64,000 nt of DNA from Panagrolaimus kolymaensis (taxonomy: Eukaryota; Nematoda; Chromadorea; Rhabditida; Panagrolaimidae), in the NCBI GenBank assembly GCA_028622995.1, contig JAJQJQ010000006.1:6262001-6326000 (forward strand), read 5' to 3'. Made by a program: the position numbers and the translations under genes. Shown one piece after another: positions 1 to 12,633 of the stretch. Each line of letters opens with the position of its first letter. Position 1 is the stretch's first letter. The notes beneath the pieces are model-generated. The model saw nothing but the letters and a program-made list of their open reading frames with translations, made no database searches and was not told the DNA's origin.

Positions 1-2916
1 CAGCAAGCAAGCAAATACACGAAAAGAAACATCATATTTTTTATTTTGTGACTTGACTTCTTTTTTAGCGCGATGGAGGGATGATACCAATTGAATAAAT
101 AAATAAAATAAAATAAAATCTGTTGCCGTTTATTTTTTTTATTCTTCGAAGCTTCTTTTCAAAAATTTATTTTAAAAGTTTCATGTTTTTTTTCTATGGT
201 GAAAAACAACCAGATTGTATTTTCATTTTTTTTAAAGTTATAAAGTTTGGTTAACTTTTGGTCAACATTGTTTTTTTTTTGCTGTCCGCGTGTTTGTTTG
301 ACTTTGAGCCTACATGATTTTTCTGCAAAATTCTAGAAGAAGAAAAAATTGGTAAAAAACCAGATGTTTTTATGTTTTTCATTTATAAATGCCAATATTA
401 AAAATCTTAATTATTTTTTTTCTCGTTTAAAGTTTAAGCTTGTATTATTCTGTGTTTAAAAATTGTAGAAAAAACATTTTCAAATTGAATAAAAATAAGT
501 CAAGCAAGGTATGAAAAAGGTTACAATACTCTTATTTTTGGACAGGAGTAAAGAATCTTTTAGCTCCATTTTTATGGCCATTTTTAAAGGTATTATTATT
601 AAAAGATAAAAATAATAAATTTATGGGTATTTATTTAAATTTTAATTGCAATAATATTAATTTCTTGTAGGCGGTATCATTCTCAAATTTTAACTATCAC
701 TTTGTTGTTTTAAGAATTTCTAAGTTGCTAATATCTTTCTTCAAACTCCTTCTCTCTTTTTTTCTTGTAACAACTACCTTTAAAGTTTAAACTTTTAACC
801 TTTTGAATGAAGATTATTTCCGCCGCCTATTTTTTTTTTTCTTACATTTATTTCTTTTTCAATCTATTTTTCTGTTTTGTAATATTTTATTTGAGAGAGA
901 AAAGGAATAAAATAAGTAGTAAGTACTTGCTCCTTATATTTCTTCAACTTGAGAAAAAAAAGATTGCTGACATAAATTCTCCTTGTTTTTTTTTTATTTT
1001 CTTGCTTCCTCGTGTTTTTTTTTTGCTTGTTTGATAGAAAAGTCATAAAATAAAGATGACGAGTAAAGAAGCAATGGCGCGGCACCCTGGAGCGTAATTT
1101 TTTGTTATCCTCGACGCTTATTTTTTTTATTCCCATAAAAAGCTTAAGGTTTAAAATATTTACCTCTCTTCTCGCCTTCACAAAGCTTCAATTTGTTATT
1201 TTTGCAAACAAATATTTATTTTAATTTTTTTTTTGCAAATAAAAAATAATTTTTTTCTCGTGTTTTTTTACTCCTCACAAAAAGTATTCCCCCAAATGAT
1301 TCTATTGTTGTTTGCATATTTTTCTCTCCCGAGGCATTTTTCAAAGGCCAACAACAACGCGAGACTTCACTATTTTCGAAACACAACACCTGAATCTAAA
1401 AAAAAGTCACAAATGTTTTTACCGGAAACAAGCTTGGAGCTTACATTTACTTTTTTCGTGAAAGAATATCCATCCACAGGGGAGAAGCTTAAAGTTCAGA
1501 GAACTTACTTGCTGCAGCAAAAACATTAGCTTTTCACTGTTTTCTTTTTTTCAAATACGACTTAATTATTTGTTTAAATAATAAATAAAATAAGCAACAA
1601 GAAGAGAAGAAGAAAATGGATACTGTTTCAATTTGTGACTTGTTTTGGTTTTTAAAAAAATCTTGTTTTCCCGTTTGCATGATAAAAGCAAGCAACAAGT
1701 AAAGTAAAGCAACAAAAAAAGAAGCTGAAAGTTAACCAAATTTGAATTGAATCTCTTTTTTCTTTTGCTGCTGTTTTCACGCTATCGTTGTTATTCTTGG
1801 TGGTGGCGGCGGTTGTATTTTTATGAAAATAAAAAAAGAAGAAGCAAAAAAAGGGAAGTCGTTCGGATTTTATCACGGAATGGTTTGTAAAAAGTTTTAA
1901 AGATGCTTTTAGCTTTTAATTTTGGATGAAATTTGGGTACTGTTTTATAGTAGTCTTTGATTTTTATTGAAGAATGTCTTACAAATTGAAAAAACTTGTA
2001 TTTATAAAATCAAAAGAAAAAATGTTTCAGCTTGAGCCAATGTTTCTTGGTAATCAAAATATTTAAAACTTCCTGTTTTGTCTCATAATAAAGCTATATT
2101 TACCTTTCACCTGAAACCTATAACCATTTTTAGCTCCATTTAATTCGATGATAAAATATACCTTTTCACCTTTATTTTTTAACATTTAGATTGACCTTTT
2201 TCAATTCATATTTCTTTTTTTCTTCTTTTTTTACGCTAATGTCTGGTTATCAATTTCTTGTAATAGCAAGCCCCATGGTTTATTATAAGTGGGCTACTTT
2301 TTTAAATAAAACTTATGCTTTTCCCTTAGATGCATGTATGTATAATAACTAGACGAGCTCATACAAAGCTGCAGCAGCCTTATACACAGCAATGACTTTA
2401 CCCGCTGTATTTCAAATTTGTTCAAAACACACATATATATTTTTTAACAAATCCTTTTTTAAAAATTTTTTCATTTCAAAGTCAAAAAAAAGAAAGCTCG
2501 TAAATTTTTTATTTTCACATTGTTTGCTTTGAAGCGTTAATTAAACAACAAAGAAATGACAAATTTTTAAGATTTTTTTGTTCCTTTTCCTTTTTTGGAT
2601 TTATAAATGAGTTTTTTTTGTTGCCACTTTTTTTGCCGAGATTTTTACTTGGGCTTTTTATAATTTTTATTTTCGAGAAGAATTATGAAAAACACCAAGG
2701 AAGTATTTTACGGTAAATTAATTTTTAAATACGCGATATTGTAGTTGAATCAAAGTTCGTTTTTTATATCTCTTTATGACCACAAAAAAACTAATTAATA
2801 ATTTATAAAATAATACTTTTCAGCTTTTTTTTGCTATTAAAGTAATTAATTTAAAAAATTTTTACGACAACGAAAAAGTGAAAGAAGACAAAATTAATTT
2901 TTTACTTCAAAAAATA
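1..2916. other. AT-rich non-coding region, no gene seen
   Basis: No reading frame here has protein-like composition; the open frames are low-complexity Phe/Lys translations of T and A runs. There are no convincing splice-flanked exons on either strand. The right end is presumably the promoter and 5' leader of the globin gene that starts at 2917. Confidence 0.6.
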
Positions 2917-4444
2917 ATGGGTAACGGTCGTTCATCACCGGTGACGACAGCGCATGAAAATGCTTGGAGGAAGAAATCTTTATCAACGAATAGTTCACCA
3001 ATACATCGAAAAATTTCAACCATACATCGATTAGAAGTTTATGCTCCTTTAGACTCTGTGGATGATCATAATCACAGAACTCCATCACCAAATGGTCCAC
3101 GAAAAAGTGTTGAACTTGCAATAACACCTCGACAGGTTTGTGTTTGTTTACATCTTTTTTCAAAACATTGGGTGTGCTCCGCCTTTTTCCCATTTTTTAA
3201 TTTTGCCTCCCACTTTTTAGTTTGCCAAAAAAGTTTATTTTGAAAAGGTGTGTTCATTGAAGGAAACATAATTTTCATGGAGGAGTTAGTGGCTTTATAA
3301 AAGCCGCCTTTGAAACTTTTATAAAAGCTCAGAAAGTTTAGGAACTCCTTTATTTTGAATGAATGCCTATGTTAAATCCTTAAAATAAAATCTTCTTCCT
3401 TGTCTTTCTAATATTCTTCATTCATCAAACCGACCTATAAAACCACGTCAATTTAATCCCATCTTTTTCATTTCTAGGTTCGTTCCTCCAATTCCACTCC
3501 GCGGCCAACAAGTGAATCACCTCAATCACACAAAAATTCAAGTGAAAAATTATCAAACACTACAGCGACACCCGAACTTAAAAGACATTTATCTGCTATA
3601 GGTCCAAGAAGAAGGATGAGCGTCGAAGAACCAACCGTTCCTCAACGAAGAATTAGTAGAACCGCAAAATTATCCCTAGCGAGTAAAGAAGATTTAATAA
3701 ATTCTCGAAGAGTTTCTCGAGCAGCTATACATTTTACTGAAACCGGAGATTTTGGGTTTACTTTGGTTGAACAACTAAAACTTACAAGGTTTGTTTTGAT
3801 TGCTTGTTTTCTAAAACGATGTTGGATTTAATCCTTTCTTTTTTCTTCAGCTATCAAGTCCTTGTCCTTCAACAAACATGGCCCAAAATAAAATCATCAG
3901 TATTTTCAACTGTTTTTAGGCAAGTTAAAATATTTATTCTCTTGAGACCTTTTGATTTACAAATTTAATCATTTTTAGACAGCTTTCATATCGAAATGCA
4001 AAAGCTAAAGAGTTATTTCAAAAAATGTGCATAGTTGAGGGATTTTCTGCGAATAAATGTTGCGATATGAAAGAGCATGTTCGATGTTTGATTGATCTCT
4101 TTGATATTGCCGTCGTTGAATTATATCAACCGAGTAAAATTGTCCAAGACAAATGCATGCAAATAGGTGAAATTCATTATAATATGTGCGGCCCATCAGC
4201 CTCTGGGATTTGGGATGATCTTGGAAATGCAATCACAGAATCCATTAGTCGAACGGAGCCAGTGAGAGGCAAACGAGAAGCTCTCAAATCATGGATTTCA
4301 CTTGTTAGTTTTTTGGTGGATTCAATGAGAGGTGGATATATGGCTCAATGTAAACGAAAATCAATAACTCGTGCTTCTGGTCATTTTAATTCGTTAAGTA
4401 TTAATAATGGTGGTGGATATTGCCCTGCTGCTGCTTTGCATTAA
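2917..4444 (+). CDS. Globin with long N-terminal extension and N-myristoylation motif
   Basis: Four exons: 2917-3135, 3478-3788, 3851-3919 and 3979-4444, giving 354 residues. The C-terminal half (about 178-330) is a globin fold, with helix A around LVLQQTWPKI, a distal (E7) His at about 233 in MKEHVRC, a proximal (F8) His at about 266 in GEIHYNMCG, and a closing H helix near SWISLVSFLVDSMRGGY. Both haem-contacting histidines are present, so haem and oxygen (or other gas) binding is expected. The first 175 residues are polar, basic and Ser/Arg-rich, and begin MGNGRSS, which fits the N-myristoylation pattern (Gly2, Ser6). Nematode globin families include such extended, membrane-tethered members, often neuronal; that role is inferred here. 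The third intron has a GC donor (AG|GCAAGT at 3920); only this join keeps the globin frame. Confidence 0.88.
3920..3978 (+). other. GC-AG intron in the globin gene
   Basis: The donor reads AG|GCAAGT and the acceptor TTTTTAG|A. The nearby GT (position 3924) would put the next exon out of frame and hit a stop; the GC donor joins the codons for Arg-Gln and preserves helix B. Confidence 0.8.
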
Positions 4445-4812
4445 TTTATTAATCATTAATAGGAATATAATTTTTGGGAAAAATAACAAAACACGAAATG
4501 CTCGATTTATGAGAAACTGTGAAATATAAAAAAAGGCGGGAGAAAATTCACATTATTATTGCACTAAAGAAATCTACCACGCAGTCAACTCTCAAACCTT
4601 TAAAAGTGCAGATTACCAAAAATTGCGTTCTTTTCATCATTGTTTTTATTATTGCTTGCTTACTTTTCATATTTGTTTTTACTTTTGTACATACATAAAA
4701 TTTGCATACATAACTATAATAAAATGAGTTTATCAACTTTCTTTCCTTCGCAATTTTACACTTTCATCATTCAAAAGAAACAACAAATTGAAAAAGAAAT
4801 TGAAAAGATACA
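4445..4812 (+). other. Intergenic spacer between globin and LIM genes
   Basis: Holds the globin 3' region and the LIM gene leader. I see no further gene. Confidence 0.5.
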
Positions 4813-5374
4813 ATGGATGTTCGATGCGCAGATTGTGATCGTAAGTTTTTTTTGGCTTCGTTCATTCCAAACCTTAATGAATCTTCTTTATTTTCAGAAC
4901 AAGTGGAAGGACGTGCTCTATATGTAAATGATAAAGTTTTTCATCGAAATCATTTTCGCTGTCATGATTGCCAACTATCAATTCGACATTTTTATTATTT
5001 TTCCATCGATGATAAACCTATATGTTATTCTTGTAAATCTCTTCAACATCCTATGTGTAAAAGTAAGTTTTTCCTTTTATTTAGCCAAACTCATGAACTC
5101 AAATTTTTAGAATGCAATAGCTTTGTTAATGAAACGTTTATTCGAGCTGAAAATCTATGTTATCATCTTGATTGCTTTGTTTGTACAAGCTGTAATCAAC
5201 CATTTCCTGGTAAATTTCTTCAAAGCTCTATCAAAGATTTTAATGTTCAATGATTTTTTAGGTGGAGAATATGTTATTAATGAATCAAAACCATATGATA
5301 TCGATTGCTTTTGGGCTCAAATAATTTCATCATCAAATTCAAAAATGTCAAATAATAATAACTCTTATGAATGA
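4813..5374 (+). CDS. Small two-LIM-domain protein
   Basis: Exons 4813-4840, 4898-5062, 5111-5209 and 5262-5374 encode 134 residues made almost entirely of two LIM zinc-binding modules. LIM1 runs from CADC through FHRNHFRCHDC to CYSC, with spacing 2-16-2-2-2-17-2; the fourth ligand is His rather than Cys. LIM2 runs from CKKC through YHLDCFVCTSC to a final DCFWA. The last zinc-ligand position of LIM2 is Ala where Cys, His or Asp is expected. LIM modules bind protein partners, commonly in adhesion, muscle attachment or transcription complexes. No other domain is present, so it resembles LIM-only or CRP-type proteins, but I cannot assign a subfamily. The start is the first ATG and leaves LIM1 complete. 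The C-terminal tail is short and Asn/Ser-rich. Confidence 0.82.
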
Positions 5375-6056
5375 ATGAATGAATATATAATTGAATCATT
5401 TTGTAATATTTTATAATTAATGCAACCAAAGAAAAGTATATCCATCCTTATTCGAGGGTTTTCTTTTAACACAAAAAGACAAAGTTTTTCATTTATTTTT
5501 GTTATTTTTGCGAAGGTAAAGAAATTTTGGCTTTTTCAATCTCTACTGTACCCTTTCAAGCTCATGGCGGTGAAGCTGGAGGATTTTGAGGTGAATTTAG
5601 TGACACTCGAACATTTTTTCCCTTACTCTGTTTTTGAGTTTCCTTCTCTCCCACAATTTTTATTCAATGATTCTTTTGAAATTATTTGAATTTTGCCCTT
5701 TTCGAATGAAAAATGTTTAGATATTTCAAAAAATTTCTCTTTATTCTTTGTCTGATTTTTGCATCTTTTTTTGTTGCGCAGTCGTATTGCCTGCCATTCC
5801 ACCACAAAGAAAATATTGAACAACATCTGCATATATTTGCCATTTCCATCTTTATGATTGAAAGCGATATTTTGCAAACACATTGAAAACAAAATTTAGT
5901 TTTTCCTTTTTCTTTTTACATTTTTCCCTGCTTTCTTTTTATTCGTGATTTTTTTGAATTTGATTTTTATAACTAAATCACTTAATTTTAAGAGCTTGTG
6001 TTGTTGAATTGTCTCAAGTTATATTACCATCGTGCAACTATTACAGTAATATTACA
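5375..6056. other. Intergenic, no gene seen
   Basis: Begins with a short GAAT tandem at the LIM gene stop. The open frames are low complexity without splice support. A TTACAG shortly before 6057 may be a trans-splice acceptor for the next gene. Confidence 0.45.
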
Positions 6057-6949
6057 ATGTCTTTATATCCTAAAACTGTGGAATCCAAACGTCTTGAACT
6101 CCTACTTGCAGAAGTGGAATTAAATGATAAGGCGAATGGTTCCCTTTTATTCGATTCATCATATTCTTTTAAATTAGGGTTAAAATCGGTGCAGCAATGG
6201 AAAGTTTTACAAGGTGGAATGGTACATCATTCTCAAACTGCGGATGGCAAAAAATGTGCTGTCAAAATGGTTGCTGACGATTATTTTGTGGGTAAAGATA
6301 ATGAAGTACTTATCAAGAAACTCGTGATTAGAATGAAGTAAATATATTATTTTTTTCTTATTAAAAAACCCAATTTAATTTATTATTTTTCATCAGCAGA
6401 TATGTTGATAGCTTTTGTGTTGAATTACCATGCAATGAAAAATCTGATTCCACACTTATCGACAAAATGAATCTCGCTGGTATTTTATTCATTAAATATG
6501 GAAAATATCCACCCATGAACAAAATAAAGCGTCGATTTTCCGCAGAAGTCAAAGATTTATCAAGCTTGGAAGCTATTACAAATACCATTGCAGCGTCCTT
6601 AAAAACCATTTCAATCATAGATAGTACTGGAACTCAAACATACATCAATACTAATCCTGATGATATGAAATTTCTCATTACAAACGCCTTTACTGCCGTT
6701 CTTAAATCATCTAATATCATTCAAAAAATTAACCATGAATGGAGTTCCCCTCTCATTGTGTCAGATGAAATACATGTTGGATGGATGCAAATGGATTTTT
6801 CATGCCATATTACATACAAAGGAGATTCTGATAGAACTAAGAAGGTTGATGTTAAGCTCAACCTTTATTCATACCTCTTTCCAACGATGAAATATTTCGA
6901 TTATGCCTTTAAAATGATTAAAGCTAATTTAGCCGCTTGCGAAGTTTAA
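6057..6949 (+). CDS. Unrecognised 276-residue protein
   Basis: Two exons, 6057-6337 and 6400-6949, joined in frame at Met-Lys-Tyr. The acceptor is the second of two neighbouring CAGs (ATCAGCAG). The start chosen is the first ATG in the frame; the frame is open for about 16 codons upstream but has no ATG there. The protein is mixed alpha/beta in composition, has no signal peptide or membrane segment, and carries no motif I recognise. Normal amino-acid composition, a clean intron and a stop soon followed by AT-rich sequence support a real gene. Function unknown. Confidence 0.65.
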
Positions 6950-8512
6950 ATTGTATGTTTTTGAGGAAGGAATTTGTTTTCAAATGAAAGAAGAAGACGT
7001 GAAATTTTTTTTATTTCTTTTCGAATCAGGCCTTACCAAATCACATTTTTGTTTTTATAATTTTCCCTATTGTCTTAATATAGCTACTTGAACATGCATA
7101 TTTCTATTTTATTTTTTTGGTTGAATGTTCTCCTTTTTTATATCTGTAAGTTCTGCTAAATAATAAATATGCAGTTAATTTTCCATATTAGTTTGTACCA
7201 TTCTTGATGATGATGTCACAACTTATTTCATTCACAACAAACAATTTCTCCCAAAAATAGAAAAAAGCATTGCCATTTTTAGTTCCGACACATGTGTTGT
7301 TTATTTTTAACGACAGAAAAAAAATGTTGGCCAATTTTTTTCCGCTTTTATTCATTTTTTTGTTATTTATTTTTTATATTTTGCCGTTAAAAAAGGTAGC
7401 ACTTTTTAATGAAGTCAAAAAAAGATAAGTCTTTTATTTATGTCAATTGGAAATAATAAATAATGTTAGCAATTATGTAGAAAACTAAAAGATGAGAGAG
7501 AACGAATAGGATGTAATACATATTAATATTGAAAGAAGAGCTACGTCAGACACTTCAAAAAGCTATCTTCGGATGGAACCATCAAAAGTGAGTGAATCAT
7601 CATCTCTTTTGGTTTTTTTGAAAATGACGTGAAAAAAGTGAAAAATAAATGAATGGTGAAATATGTATTTGCTGCAAAATTTTGCAGAAATTTTTTTTAG
7701 TACATACCTTCTTTGCCTTTCTTATAATTTTTGAACTTCAGGAGCTTCAAAAATTTTATGCTTATCGAAAATGCGTTTCTCACAGACATTTGTTATCCCA
7801 GCTTCACATTAGTCTGTTTAAGAAGTTGTAGTCTATCATGTCGGACATCTTTGAAAATATCAAATTCTCACGAGCTTATGATTATTTTTGCCTACAATTT
7901 TCGTTCATGCAAGCTTTTTTAATTCCTAAATTTTTTATTTATTTTCACGAAGATTGTTAATTGAATATTAGGAATGAATGCTATAAAGACAAAATCTTTC
8001 AAATTTATTGTTTTCAAAAAAATGAAGTGAATTAAGTGACAGAGAAGTAAGAAAAACAACAATAATAAAAGAGATAAAATGGCAATTTATTTTAATTTAT
8101 TTTTTTATAAAAAATACTGTTATTAATTTTTTCTGCTGAAAACTCTAATGTAATAAATTTATGTATATCAGAGTTAAGAAGAATAAAAAAAGAGAGCATA
8201 TTATTAATAAGTGTCTGACTTTTTTACACCGGATAGAATTAAAGAAATTATCAATTAAAAGAAATTATGAGCAACATATATGGAAAAAGGAATAATAATA
8301 AAAATATTCGAAGGTTTTCGTTGCGATTTAATTATGAAAGCCAAAATAGCAATTAATGACCTTATGACCTTTTTAAGCTTTAACGAGGATGAAACACTAA
8401 AGGTTATTGCTTCTTTATAAAGTAAATGAAAGAATTTAGGATTTGCAGTTTTATGTATGAAAGAAATCTAAGTATTGGATGAATAAAACTATGAGATATT
8501 TGCTATGGGTAT
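6950..8512. other. Convergent intergenic region, no gene seen
   Basis: Lies between the 3' ends of the unknown + gene and the CNRIP1-like - gene. AT-rich, with only short open frames of biased composition. Confidence 0.5.
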
Positions 8513-9591
8513 TCAACGAATGACTTCATCACTAACAGAAATATTTCCTGTAGGATCTATTGAGCATGTCCATTGCATGAAATCAAGTTTATGGCCCCAT
8601 TCAGCATGGCTATGAGATTTGGGATAAAATTTTGATTGTAAAATATGTTTTAAATTTCCTCCAGGTCCTCGTAAAACTAGAACAATATTTTCTCTTGCAC
8701 TTTTTTTAGTTGGATTGATTCCTGTTGTATTCCATACAGCTTCATATTCGCCTGATTGTGGACGATCACAACGTAATTCGAGATCACTGCCTGCCACATG
8801 TAAATTGCTATAAACAAAACCAAATTTTATTAGCTTTATTTGGTTTTCCAGAAGAAAAAATATTGAAAATGAAAGAGTCAAAAATAAACAACATTGTCAA
8901 TTTCAATTTTAGCCCTAAAGATAGAAAAGGGAAAGCAAAGAGCAAAATGAAAACGTACTGAAATTCGACAGCCGGAGTGCATTTAAGTGTTATTTTATAC
9001 TTTGTATCAGAACAAAATTTTAAGGTTCTTGTGGATGTTTCAAATCTTGCCCCATCTTGTTTAAATGCTATCTGTTCACCACTATCTGCATTTCTATAAA
9101 AATCACAAATTAATAAAATAAAATTTTTTTAATCTTTTCATTTTTCTTAAACTAGTTCTACAAAAAGTGAAGCAACATAAAAAAAGTATTAGTTCAAAAC
9201 CTGATGCATTACGGTAGTGTTTCATGATGAAATTTTTTTATGACATCATTTATTTTTTATCTCTTTTTTTTGCTTCGGTTATAACTAACTTTACGGATCG
9301 TTATACATATTTTAGTTATCGTAAAAAAAGTTATAGCATCATTAGCTATTCTCATTCGTTTAAACTCGCTCACTAAAAAATGTTTACGACTATCTAGGGA
9401 GCGTTTTTCAAATTTAAAGTATTCCATCCATTTTTTGAAGAGTGAAAATAACTAACTTTTTTTTCTTCGTTTAAAAAAGTATGTTTTTTTAGCCAAAATT
9501 TTTAGGATATTTTAAAATTAAATTTAAAAACATACCTAAATGTGAGAATAAGTTGAAAAGAAGATATTGCTACCGAAGAACCGGCGACCAT
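8513..9591 (-). CDS. CNRIP1-like (cannabinoid receptor-interacting protein 1) family protein
   Basis: Three exons on the minus strand (transcription order): 9591-9536, 9093-8959 and 8807-8513, encoding 161 residues; vertebrate CNRIP1 is 164. The match runs end to end in order: a hydrophobic beta strand, then FKQDGARF..TRTLKF, YKITLKC, the W-N-T-T-G-I-N-P-T-K motif, LQSKFY, a WGHKL segment and WTC near the end. Vertebrate CNRIP1 is a small cytosolic beta-sandwich protein that binds the C-tail of CB1 and other partners. Nematodes lack a clear CB1 orthologue, so the binding partner here is unknown. The length match and colinearity make the family call strong. Confidence 0.87.
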
Positions 9592-10816
9592 TCGACCTGA
9601 GGCTTCTTAAAAATAAAAATGAAGGGAAAAAAGTAGTAAATACTTTTTTTGAAGAAAAAAATAATATGAAGAGGTTGAAAGAAGCTTTTTTTCGTTTTCA
9701 CTTTCTTTTCAACGACTGCGACACCGCCAAAAGTATGTAGCAGTAATATAGTATAAAGTATCCAGAAAAAAAGTAAAGAGGACACAAAGGTGAAGAAGAA
9801 TACCAACCACCTTGGTGGTGGGATTAAAAACTAAACACAACAACCAAAAGAAGGGTGAGTAATATAAAATATATTTTAACGTAGAAAATAAAAATAAAAA
9901 GATGAAAGCGAAGACGAATAAAAATAAAAGGCGTTCGGCTGGATGCCAAATTTTTTTCTGACCAGCCGGCAAAAAAAATTAAAGTGAGAACAAAAAAGTA
10001 GCAGGCGATGTTATTAACCAACCAACAACACAACTCACTGGCTGGAAAAAAAATGGCAATATAAGGACTGAAAAGGAAGAAGAAGACTACTTGCCGCCTT
10101 TGGCTTCGTTGGCCGTCGTAGTCGTCACTTGGGTGGCTAACGGACAGCTTAGTTTAACTAAAAAAAGAAAAGAAACAACATGGACAACCACTGCCGCCGC
10201 CTATGGCCATAACGCAGCAGCAGCAACCCAGTAAAGCAAAAAAAGATGCATGCAAGAACAACACCAAAAACACTTTTTTTCTGGATGATGACTGCAACGA
10301 CAAAGCTTTACTTACTTTTTTTTATTTCTTCGCCAACGACGACTGCCTTTTTTAAATAGGGTGTAAAAATCCGCAGTCACGAAAGAGGCTGATCCTCAAA
10401 AAAAAACAAGAAGAAAGCAAACTAACAGAGCGTGGATCTCTTTTTTTTTGTTTGTTTCGTCGTTGTCTCGGTGCTGCAGCATGAAACATTGATGAGTTTC
10501 TTTTTATCTTTCAAAAAAAGAAGAAGCATTTTTAACGAGATTCTGTAAAAAAAATAAACTTAACTTTGTTTTATTTTTATTTTAAAGTTACAAAGTTTTA
10601 AAAAGATAGCAACCATAAAATTAAAAAATGATTTGGTTATTTATAATCAAATTTACAAAAATGAAACAATATTTTATAAGATTTTAGTTTGGCCTTAACA
10701 TTCTTATTTTTTATAAAAGAAAATTATAATTTTTTAAAAATTAGTAAAGTTTTTTTTATCGTATTTATGTATTTTTAATGGATTATTTGAGCAGTCTTTT
10801 TTTATATTTATTTCGT
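9592..10816. other. Divergent/tandem intergenic region, no gene seen
   Basis: Lies upstream of the CNRIP1-like gene and downstream of the next minus-strand gene. Contains many A-runs and GCC/GCA-rich patches near 10.1-10.3 kb, with no splice-supported coding exon. Confidence 0.45.
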
Positions 10817-11716
10817 TTAATATTGAGGTTGTCCATTACGGGATCGAATAGTTTTTTGATTTTCTGGTGCAACAAGTTTAATATCTGAGTAAGTATCAAC
10901 TGAAATATTGCATGCGCCACCTAAAAACAACAACAGAAAAATTATCATAATCTTCCAAGACCTTTGATTACCTTTGATAAATGCTTTTCCACGAACTAAT
11001 ACTTCATCAAGTTCACAAAAACGTTTGAGCATTTCATTATCATTTGTTACATATATTTCAACACGAACATGTTCATCCGCATCATCAAAAAGTGCACCAG
11101 CATATCTCTTTTCATTTGATCCTGGTGGATAAAAACCTAATCTTAAAGGAAGTTTTAAAAATCCTCGAGTCCAAACAATTTGTCCATGATGATTTTTTAC
11201 TTTATTTAGCGGTACTTCATCTGGGTCTTTATATTGTAAAACTTCTTCCTAATAAATTTCGTGTTAAAATTGTTTCGAAAATTGAGGGAAAATAAATACC
11301 TTTGAAACTTGTTTAAGTAAATCAGCGGATGAATTTTCAGTAAATAATAAATCAATTTTAAGATCGCTAAATTGTGGAAAATATACTTTTGTTGCGGATA
11401 AATCAGAAAATGCAACTTTTGAATGTGGCATTACACTATCTTTAAGTATGAGACCAGAATTTTTATAACCTTTTACAACCAAACGACGTCCATCATCGGT
11501 TCTAGCATTGCAATAACACGAATCTTTATTATCTAAATAATATACGGTTTCAATAAATACGATAACATCTCTGAAAATAAATTTAGATAAATTTTCAGAA
11601 AAGTTATTGTCCTTAATTCGCGGATATTAAAATTATGCAAAACCAAAAAAGGCTCACATCATAGAACTTCCAACTGTATAACGTTCCAAATCTTTTGAAT
11701 GAGTTAATGCAGTCAT
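10817..11716 (-). CDS. Unknown 236-residue protein, possible OB-fold
   Basis: Four exons on the minus strand (transcription order): 11716-11658, 11570-11300, 11248-10972 and 10920-10817; all joins keep frame. No signal peptide or membrane span is visible. Two stretches, about residues 40-90 and 175-220 (including LVRGKAFIKGG and ISVDTYSDIKLV), have the alternating strand pattern seen in OB-fold nucleic-acid-binding proteins such as telomere and single-strand DNA-binding factors. That resemblance is a visual impression only. No family assigned. Confidence 0.7.
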
Positions 11717-12633
11717 TATTTCTTGCTTTATTTGTGATTAAATTATAATATGTAAAAAATATATTTATTTTGAAATATGATGAAAATAAAAAATATACAG
11801 CAAATTTGTATCGATCTATCAAAAAGTGATGATGACGAATAAATAAAATGCTTACATTCGAAGAAGAAGAAAAAAGGAGGAAAAGGAAAGCAAATAAGGA
11901 AGAGGGAAATAAGCAAGCAAAAAGGTTGTTTGATAAGAGCGAGCTTCGTATTGTGTTAAGGCGTAATTGAAATCAATTTTGCTTGATAATTTCAATCAGT
12001 TTCAAACATAGTAGCACTTTTATGGCCCTTGCAATTACTCGAAAGTTCAAACGTCCATATTCATTATAACAAGATAATTAATGTATGCAAAACTTGAAAA
12101 TTCCTTTATCAAAATTAGCAAAAATGTTACTAACGTTTACTTTGATTTTAAGAGTTGAATCTTTTTACTTGCAAAAATAAACTCGAGTCTTACAAAAAAA
12201 TGTTAATATTTTTAGTTAAATCACATTTAATTAATAAAAATAATTGAAAAGCCTAAAGATGAAAAACATGCGGCGAAAAATAAATCAATTCGGTCATTCA
12301 GAATTTACCTACCAAAGTAAACGAAGCTCATTTAACGAAGCGCTAACTTCAAACTAAAAATAAAAAACGACAAATACGGAAAATATAAAAGTTAAAATAA
12401 TTAACCTCAAACTTTTTTTTAATTAGGAATTTGAATATCGTGTGCTCTTGAAACGAGCTAACATTTAGCCTTTAAGATGAGAAAAAAATGAAACTATGTT
12501 TGTCGAAGTCTTTAGCGTTAAGAAATTGTTCGCTTTAACGAATAATCAAAAGATGTTTGATAATTGTTTAGGATTTTATTTTTATGCCTTACCTGTAAAA
12601 CTTCTAAAATCAACACTATCTTTTTTTTAGAAA
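11717..12633. other. Divergent promoter region
   Basis: Lies between the starts of a minus-strand gene (11716) and a plus-strand gene (12634), so both promoters should be here. It ends in a TTTTTTTTAG acceptor three bases before the next ATG, consistent with spliced-leader addition. Confidence 0.5.

Noticed and set aside
6009..6056. Upstream start for the 276-residue protein
   Set aside because: The frame is open but has no ATG; the first ATG is at 6057.
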